Assembly (NCBI GenBank): GCA_027450125.1
Contig: DAIDKG010000016.1
Span: 1 to 19,781, forward strand
Length of the DNA: 19,781 nucleotides
Direction: 5' to 3'
Origin: Bordetella sp.
GTDB lineage: Bacteria; Pseudomonadota; Gammaproteobacteria; Burkholderiales; Burkholderiaceae_B
A model generated the notes under the pieces. It was given only the letters and a program-made list of their open reading frames with translations, was not told the origin of the DNA and ran no database searches. This document shows, in pieces, positions 14,056 to 19,781 of this stretch (its first letter is position 1; each line of letters begins with the position of its first letter). Both the position numbers and the translations under genes were made by a program.

Positions 14056-16650
14056 CTAGGCGGCCAGGCTCTGGTCGGCGTCGGCCGAGTGGCTGAAGTA
14101 GCGCCGGCCGATTTCGTCGGACAGGGCCGAGGCGGCGGCGTCCAGGCGCTGCGCCAGGGCCAGCACCTGGGCATAGCGGCCGTGTTCGTCGCGCTGGCAT
14201 AGCGCCGACAGCGTCAGGCCCAGGCCGGGTTCGGGCAACAGGCCCGGCAGGTCGGCGCTGTTGCCGGGCAGGCGCGGCAGCGTATTGCGCAGCACTTCGA
14301 GCGAGCAGGCCGGCGAGCGTGGGTTGTTGGCATCGAGCACCAGCAGGCTGAGCAGCGCGGGGATTTCGTAGCGGCCCTGGTAGTAGGCGCGGTAGGTGAT
14401 GGTGCTGTCGAACAACTGCAGCAGCAGATTGAAGCCGCCGTCGCGCAGGATGGCGTTGTCCTGGAAGAGCACGGCCAGCATGTCGGACATGGCGGCCAGG
14501 CGTTCGGTGTGCCGGCCGATGGTGAGCAGGCGCCAGCCGTCGTCGCGCGTCATGTGGTCGGTCTGGGCGCCGGTGATGGACAGGATCTGCCGGTTGAGCC
14601 GGCGCAGGCCGCGCTGCACATCCGCGGCGCTGCGCGCCGGGGTCTCCCGGTCCGCATCGTCGGGTGCAGGCGCGGTGTCCGAGCGCTCGCCCGCGATAAG
14701 GCGGTGGTAGCGGTCGCCGGCCGAGACGATCAGCTGCCAGTGCTCGGGCGAGAGTCGGTCGCGGATCTGGCCGGCGCAATGGGTGAGCGACGACAGGTTG
14801 CGGCCGAAGCCGCGCTGCGGATCGCGCGAGGCGAGCTCGGCCACCAGGGTGTGCTCGAACACGCGGATCGAACGCGGCGGTTCGGCCGGCATCAGGCCGC
14901 TGCGCACGCACAGCCTGGCCAGCGCGCCGGACAGCAGCTCGGGGTTGAGCTCGTCGTTGAGCCAGCCTAGCGTCGTGTTGGCCAGGCGCGCGTCGTTTTC
15001 GATGCGCTCGGTATAGCGGCCCATCCAGAACAGGTTCTCGGCGGCGCGGCTGGAAACCGGCCGGCGCACCTGGGCAATGTCTTCGGGCCGCATCGAGGCC
15101 GGCTGCATCGAGAACGGGTCGACCGGGCCGTCGGTGGTGACCCAGGTATCCATGCTGCTGCCGCCGCGCTGCATGGACACGATGCGCTGCTGGCGGTTGG
15201 CGATGCGCGTGAGGCCTCCCGGCAGCACGTGCCAGCCGCCCTGCCCGTCGGCCAGGGCGAAGAGCCGCACCATGGCCGCGCGCGGCACGATGCGGCTTTT
15301 GTGCCAGGTGGGGGCATGCGACAGGGGCAAGTAGGCCTGCACGGTATGCGCATCGGGCGATTGCTCGATGCGCGCTCGCAATGTGCGCAACTGGTGTTCG
15401 TCGGCGCCGGCGCCGATCTGCGATTCGAAGCCCTTGCGCTGGCGGCTGCCCGGATAGGTGGATTTGATGACCGCGCGGTCCAGCAGGGGCAGTGCCTGTT
15501 CGCACGCGGCGGCTTCGCCGCACCACCATGAGTGCAGCGACGGCAGCAGCAGGGGCGCGCCCGTGAGGCGCTTGCAGATGGCGGGCAGGAAGCCGTTCAG
15601 GGCGGGCGACTCCAGCGGTCCCGTGCCCAGCGCGTTGGCCACCAGCACATTGCCGGCGCGCATGGCCTGCAGCAGGCCGGGTATGCCCAGCGCCGAGTCC
15701 GAGCGCAGCTCCAGCGGATCGCAGAAGTCGTCGTCCAGGCGCCGCAGCAGGGCGTGCACACGCTCCAGGCCGTGCAGGGTCTTGAGAAAGAGCTGGTCGT
15801 CGCGCACCAGCAGGTCGCTGCCCTCGACCAGGGTCAGGCCCAGGTAGCGCGCGAGGTAGGTCTGCTCGAAATAGGTTTCGTTGTAGGGGCCGGGGGTCAG
15901 GAGCGCGATGCGCGGCGGCGCGCCGTCGGTGCCGGCCGGGCTCAGCTGGTGCAGCGTGTCGATCAGCCGGCGATAGCTGGCCGCCAGGCGTTGCACGCGC
16001 AGCTCCTTGAACGCCTCGGGGAACATGCTGGAGATGGCGATGCGGTTCTCGAGCAGGTAGCCCAGGCCGGAAGGCGCCTGGGTGCGCTGGGAGACCACGC
16101 GCCAATTGCCGTCGCTGTTGCGCGCCAGGTCGAAGGCCACGATGTGCAGGTACACGCCGCCCGGCGGGACGTGGCCGCGCAGCGGGCGCAGGTAGCCGGG
16201 GTGGCCCTGCACCAGGGCCGGCGGCAGCAGGCCCTCGGCCAGCAGCGCCTGCGGGCCGTAGATGTCGGCCATGACCTGGTTGAGCAGGCTGGCGCGCTGC
16301 ACCAGGCCGCGTTCGATCAGGCGCCAGTCGTCCTGGCCGATGATGAAAGGCAGCAGATCCAGCGACCAGGGGCGCGTGGGGCCGTCGGCATCGGCGTAGA
16401 TGTTGTAGGTGATGCCGTTTTCCTGGATCTGCCGGGCCACGGTCTCGGCGTTGCGGTTCATCTCGCGCAGCCCTTCGGGGCCCAGCAATTCGAAGAAGCG
16501 GGCCCAGGCCGGGCGCAGGGCGGCTGCGCCGCCGGCTCCGGGAGGCAGGCGCAGCTCGTCGTAGTGGCCGGCGCGCACGGGCAGGGCGGCATGCAGCGCC
16601 AGTGAGCTGGCGTCGCGGGCGGGATCGGTCTGGAAAAGCAGTTGCGGCAT
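14056..16650 (-). CDS. Circularly permuted ATP-grasp ligase fused to an alpha-E domain
   Basis: An 864-residue fusion of two domains that are often separate genes. The N-terminal part (about 55-520) is the circularly permuted type-2 ATP-grasp domain (formerly DUF404/DUF407): FFELLGPEGLREMNR, GITYNIYADADG, PWSLDLLPFII, LTPGPYNETYFEQ, VIKSTYPGSRQRKGF and the closing MQRGGSSMDTWV. The C-terminal part (about 533-864) opens SSRAAENLFWMGRYTERIENDARL, the signature of the all-helical alpha-E domain with its conserved ER. Such ATP-grasp enzymes are predicted to form an amide bond using ATP; the alpha-E role is unknown. The start 16 bases after the amidoligase gene and the stop 8 bases before the transglutaminase place it in the middle of one operon. 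Chemistry is predicted, not established. Confidence 0.93.
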   Translation of the reverse strand: MPQLLFQTDPARDASSLALHAALPVRAGHYDELRLPPGAGGAAALRPAWARFFELLGPEGLREMNRNAETVARQIQENGITYNIYADADGPTRPWSLDLLPFIIGQDDWRLIERGLVQRASLLNQVMADIYGPQALLAEGLLPPALVQGHPGYLRPLRGHVPPGGVYLHIVAFDLARNSDGNWRVVSQRTQAPSGLGYLLENRIAISSMFPEAFKELRVQRLAASYRRLIDTLHQLSPAGTDGAPPRIALLTPGPYNETYFEQTYLARYLGLTLVEGSDLLVRDDQLFLKTLHGLERVHALLRRLDDDFCDPLELRSDSALGIPGLLQAMRAGNVLVANALGTGPLESPALNGFLPAICKRLTGAPLLLPSLHSWWCGEAAACEQALPLLDRAVIKSTYPGSRQRKGFESQIGAGADEHQLRTLRARIEQSPDAHTVQAYLPLSHAPTWHKSRIVPRAAMVRLFALADGQGGWHVLPGGLTRIANRQQRIVSMQRGGSSMDTWVTTDGPVDPFSMQPASMRPEDIAQVRRPVSSRAAENLFWMGRYTERIENDARLANTTLGWLNDELNPELLSGALARLCVRSGLMPAEPPRSIRVFEHTLVAELASRDPQRGFGRNLSSLTHCAGQIRDRLSPEHWQLIVSAGDRYHRLIAGERSDTAPAPDDADRETPARSAADVQRGLRRLNRQILSITGAQTDHMTRDDGWRLLTIGRHTERLAAMSDMLAVLFQDNAILRDGGFNLLLQLFDSTITYRAYYQGRYEIPALLSLLVLDANNPRSPACSLEVLRNTLPRLPGNSADLPGLLPEPGLGLTLSALCQRDEHGRYAQVLALAQRLDAAASALSDEIGRRYFSHSADADQSLAA

Positions 16651-16666
16651 GAAGTCGGGCGTGGGA

Positions 16667-19600
16667 TCAACCGTGCCGCAAATCCAGCGTGAACGGGAAT
16701 TCGCGGCCGGGCACGGCGGGAGCCGCGGTGATGCGGCCCGGTGTGTGGCCCATTTTACGGAATCGCGCCAGGCGGCGGCTCTCGGCTTCGTAGGCGTTGA
16801 TCGGCAGCGTGCCGGGGTTGAGCCCGCCGGGATGATCGACGAAGTACTGGCAGCCGCCCAGCGAGTGGTGCGACCAGGTGTCGACGATGTCCAGGGTGAG
16901 GGGGGCGTGCGCGCCTATCGTCGGGTGCAGCGACGAGGGCGGGGTCCAGGCCTTGTAGCGCACTCCGGCCACGAACTCGCCGGCCCGGCCCGTGGGCTGC
17001 AGCGGCAGCGCGCGGCCGTTGACGGTGACGACATAGCGGCTGTCGTTCAGGCCCGAGACCCTGACCTCGATACGTTCCAGCGACGCGTCGACATAGCGCA
17101 CCGTGCCGCCGACGGCGCCTTCCTCACCCATGACGTGCCAGGGCTCCAGCGCGCCGCGCACCTGCAGGCCGATGCCGCGCGCGGCGATTTCGCCGTAGAG
17201 CGGAAAGCGGAACTCGAAATGCGGCGCGAACCAGGCGGTATCGAAGGCGTAGCCGGCCTGGTTCAGGTCGGCGATGACGTCCTCGAAATCCATCTTGACG
17301 AAGGTGGGCAGCAGGAACCGGTCGTGCAGCACCGTGCCCCAGCGGGTGAGGGGTGCGGTATAGGGATGCTTCCAGAAGTGCGCCACCAGGCCGCGCAGCA
17401 GCAATTGCTGCGCCAGGCTCATGTGCGGATGCGGCGGCATCTCGAAGGCCCGCAGTTCGAGCAGGCCCAGGCGGCCGGTGCCGCTGTCGGGCGAATAGAG
17501 CTTGTCGATGCAGAACTCGGCGCGGTGCGTGTTGCCGGTGACGTCGACGAGTATGTTGCGCAGCGCCCGGTCGACCATCCAGGGCGGCACCTGGCCGTGG
17601 GCCGCCAGCTGCTTGCGGATCTCCTGAAAGGCAATCTCCAGTTCGAATATCTGGTCGTTGCGCGCCTCGTCGATGCGCGGGGCCTGGCTGGTGGGACCGA
17701 TGAACAGGCCCGAGAACAGGTAGGACAGCGACGGGTGGTTGAGCCAGTAGCCCAGCAGGCTCACGATGAGATCGGGCCGGCGCAGGAAAGGGCTGTCGGC
17801 CGGCGTGGCGCCGCCCAATACGAAATGGTTGCCGCCGCCGGTGCCGGTATGGCGTCCGTCGATCATGAATTTCTCGGGACACAGGCGCGTCTGGAAAGCC
17901 GCGTCGTAGAGAAACTCGGTGTGGTCGATCAGTTCTTCCCAGTCGGAGGCGGGATGGATGTTGACTTCGATCACGCCGGGATCGGGCGTGACCTGCAGTA
18001 CCTTCAGGCGCGCGTCGCGCGGGGGCGGATAGCCCTCCAGGACGATGCGCAGCCCCAGCTTGGCCGCCGTGGCTTCGACGGCGGCGAGCAGCTCGAGATA
18101 GCTTTCCGCGCCCTGCAGCGGCGGCATGAAGATGTAGAGGTTGCCGTTGCGCGCCTCGGTGCACAGGGCCGTGCGGGTGATCCCGGCGGCCGATTCGAAG
18201 CGTCCAGGACAGGCATCGGCATCGCTGTCGCGGCTGCCGGCCGCATGGGCTGCGTCCGTCGCGGCTGCGGCGGTTTCCGCGCCGGTCTGCGCGCTGCGCC
18301 ATTGCGCGCGGACCTGCGCCGGGCCGGGCAGGTCTGCGCGCGCATCGTAGGGGTCGCGCTCGACGATGATGGGGCGGTCGCCCGGCGCGGCCCATGGCAG
18401 CGAATCGAGCGGCAGCCGAAACCCCATGGGCGAATCGCCGGGCATGAGGTACATGCGCTCGTCGCGCAGGAACCAGGGGCCGGTGATCCAGGCCGGCTCG
18501 CCGGGCACGGAGCCTTCGCCGCGCCGGATGGGCAGGGCATAGCCCACGATGTGGTCCAGGCGCTGCTCGAACACCCTGCGCAGCCGGTCGCGTTCCAGTT
18601 CGTCGTCCAGGCGCGAATCGAAGGGGTCGACGTTCACCGGCAGGCGGCGTTCGCGCCACAGGTAATAGAAAACGTCCTCGTAGCCGGCTTGCACGTGGCG
18701 CGCATCCAGGCCGAGCTGGGCGCACAGCGCCAGCATGAAGGCTTGCGCGTCGGACTCGGTGTAATAGCCGGGATAGCGCTCGTCCGCGAACAGCCTGGGA
18801 TTGTTCCAGCAGGGGTGGCCATCGTCCCGCCAGTAGATGGACAGCGCCCAGCGCGGCAGTTGCTCGCCGGGATACCACTTGCCCTGGCCGAAATGCAGGA
18901 ATCCGTTGGCGCCGTAGCGTTCGCGCAGGCGCAGCACCAGTTCGGTGGCGTAGCCGCGCTTGGTGGGGCCCAGCGCGGCGGTGTTCCATTCGGGGGCGTC
19001 GCGGTCGGTCGTGGCCACGAAGGTCGGCTCGCCGCCCATGGTCAGGCGCACGTCGCCCTCGCGCAGGTCCGCGTCGATGACGTGGCCCAGGTCCTCGATG
19101 GCCTGCCATTGCGCCTTGGTATAAGGCTTGGTGACGCGCGGCGATTCGAAGATGCGCGTCACGTCCATGGCGTGCGAAAAGTCGACCTTGCATTCGTCGA
19201 CCGCGCCGGTGACGGGCGCCGCGCTGCCGGGCTCGGGCGTGGCGGCCAGCGGGATGTGGCCTTCGCCGGCCAGCAGGCCCGAGGTGGGGTCCAGACCGAT
19301 CCAGCCCGCGCCCGGCAGGAAGACCTCGCACCAGGCATGCAGATCGGTGAAGTCGACCTCCGTGCCGCTGGGGCCGTCCAGCGCCTTGACGTCGGGCGTG
19401 AGCTGGATGAGATAGCCCGAGACAAAGCGCGCGGCCAGTCCCAGGTGCCGCAGCGCCTGCACCAGCAGCCAGCCCGAATCTCGGCAGGATCCCGAGCGCA
19501 GGCTCAGGGTTTGCTCCGGCGTCTGCACGCCCGGCTCCATGCGGATGAGATAGCGGATCTCTTTATGCAGCTGCTGGTTGATGCCGACCAGAAAATCCAC

Positions 19601-19781
19601 TGTGCGCTGCATGCGCGTGTCGACGCGGTCGAGGAACTGACCCAGCAGCGGTGTGAGCGGCTGCCGGGCCAGATAAGGCGCCAGCTCCCGCGCCAGATCG
19701 TCCTCATAGCGGAAAGGAAAGCTTTCGGCCGACGATTCCAGAAAGAAATCGAAGGGGTTGTAGACGGCCATTTCCGCGACC
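16667..19781 (-). CDS. Transglutaminase plus putative amidoligase (DUF2126) protein, N-terminus beyond the window
   Basis: The frame remains open to the right edge, and the residues before the internal ATG at 19771 read VAE, as they do inside full-length relatives of about 1100 residues; so the first 80-90 residues lie outside the window. Counting from that internal methionine: a transglutaminase core with cysteine 96 (GSCRDSG), histidine 145 (LHAWCEV) and aspartate 161 (GLDPTSG); then the long DUF2126 region, a putative amidoligase of the glutamine-synthetase-like group, with GGEPTFV near 235, GGGNHFVLGG near 645 and YLFSGLFIGPTSQAP. A poorly conserved Ala/Asp-rich linker lies near 490-530. 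First of the three-gene ligase/hydrolase operon. Function is predicted from family analyses only. Confidence 0.93.
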   Translation of the reverse strand, partial: VAEMAVYNPFDFFLESSAESFPFRYEDDLARELAPYLARQPLTPLLGQFLDRVDTRMQRTVDFLVGINQQLHKEIRYLIRMEPGVQTPEQTLSLRSGSCRDSGWLLVQALRHLGLAARFVSGYLIQLTPDVKALDGPSGTEVDFTDLHAWCEVFLPGAGWIGLDPTSGLLAGEGHIPLAATPEPGSAAPVTGAVDECKVDFSHAMDVTRIFESPRVTKPYTKAQWQAIEDLGHVIDADLREGDVRLTMGGEPTFVATTDRDAPEWNTAALGPTKRGYATELVLRLRERYGANGFLHFGQGKWYPGEQLPRWALSIYWRDDGHPCWNNPRLFADERYPGYYTESDAQAFMLALCAQLGLDARHVQAGYEDVFYYLWRERRLPVNVDPFDSRLDDELERDRLRRVFEQRLDHIVGYALPIRRGEGSVPGEPAWITGPWFLRDERMYLMPGDSPMGFRLPLDSLPWAAPGDRPIIVERDPYDARADLPGPAQVRAQWRSAQTGAETAAAATDAAHAAGSRDSDADACPGRFESAAGITRTALCTEARNGNLYIFMPPLQGAESYLELLAAVEATAAKLGLRIVLEGYPPPRDARLKVLQVTPDPGVIEVNIHPASDWEELIDHTEFLYDAAFQTRLCPEKFMIDGRHTGTGGGNHFVLGGATPADSPFLRRPDLIVSLLGYWLNHPSLSYLFSGLFIGPTSQAPRIDEARNDQIFELEIAFQEIRKQLAAHGQVPPWMVDRALRNILVDVTGNTHRAEFCIDKLYSPDSGTGRLGLLELRAFEMPPHPHMSLAQQLLLRGLVAHFWKHPYTAPLTRWGTVLHDRFLLPTFVKMDFEDVIADLNQAGYAFDTAWFAPHFEFRFPLYGEIAARGIGLQVRGALEPWHVMGEEGAVGGTVRYVDASLERIEVRVSGLNDSRYVVTVNGRALPLQPTGRAGEFVAGVRYKAWTPPSSLHPTIGAHAPLTLDIVDTWSHHSLGGCQYFVDHPGGLNPGTLPINAYEAESRRLARFRKMGHTPGRITAAPAVPGREFPFTLDLRHG

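Noticed and set aside
13109..16105. A 998-codon minus-strand frame that appears to fuse part of the ATP-grasp region with the transglutaminase
   Set aside because: Only its last 312 residues are protein-like. The upstream part is the wrong frame of the ATP-grasp gene, and the transglutaminase has its own start at 14047.
17124..19331. A 735-codon minus-strand frame inside the DUF2126 gene
   Set aside because: Alternative-frame shadow with Arg/Pro/Gly-rich sequence; the real frame carries all family motifs.

Overview
The window has high GC and looks like a betaproteobacterial chromosome of the Bordetella/Achromobacter (Alcaligenaceae) type. The signs are the ahcY - small 'holin-like' membrane gene - metF order behind an S-adenosylhomocysteine (SAH) riboswitch, and a transglutaminase / circularly permuted ATP-grasp / amidoligase cluster next to a sia-type operon. 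Assignment rests on gene order and protein character only; no search was run.

Layout. (1) 1-2462, minus: a large membrane-anchored PAS-PAS-GGDEF-EAL cyclic-di-GMP protein, cut at its C-terminal side by the window start. A gene-free stretch follows (2463-2837) and may be an island junction. (2) 2838-5689, minus: a tightly overlapped ABC importer operon (periplasmic binding protein, permease, ATPase) of the sulfonate/nitrate/taurine class, ending in a small DsrE-like protein. (3) 5820-6424, minus: a RelE/ParE-type toxin with its antitoxin encoded first. The antitoxin promoter sits so close to the ATG that the mRNA is probably leaderless. (4) 6560-6801, minus: a decayed alpha/beta-hydrolase pseudogene. 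(5) 6900-9927, plus: promoter, SAH riboswitch, ahcY, a long intergenic hairpin, a four-helix membrane protein and metF, together a methyl-cycle operon. (6) 9963-13007, minus: a SiaABCD-type phospho-signalling operon made of a PP2C phosphatase, a GHKL-type kinase, a DUF1987 switch protein and a GGDEF diguanylate cyclase. The phosphatase has a soluble CBS-like front end instead of a membrane sensor. (7) 13109-19781, minus: three closely spaced genes, namely transglutaminase + putative amidoligase (DUF2126), circularly permuted ATP-grasp + alpha-E, and a stand-alone transglutaminase. These form a predicted but uncharacterised peptide-ligation/cleavage system. The first gene runs off the right edge.

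How the parts work together. Region 5 recycles SAH and re-supplies methyl groups for methionine, with SAH itself as the likely switch. Regions 1 and 6 both make or break cyclic-di-GMP. Region 6 is expected to control its cyclase through phosphorylation of a conserved threonine of the SiaC protein. Region 7 has both bond-forming (ATP-grasp, amidoligase) and papain-like thiol enzymes and is the least understood system here. No tRNA, rRNA, CRISPR array or intact insertion sequence was seen.
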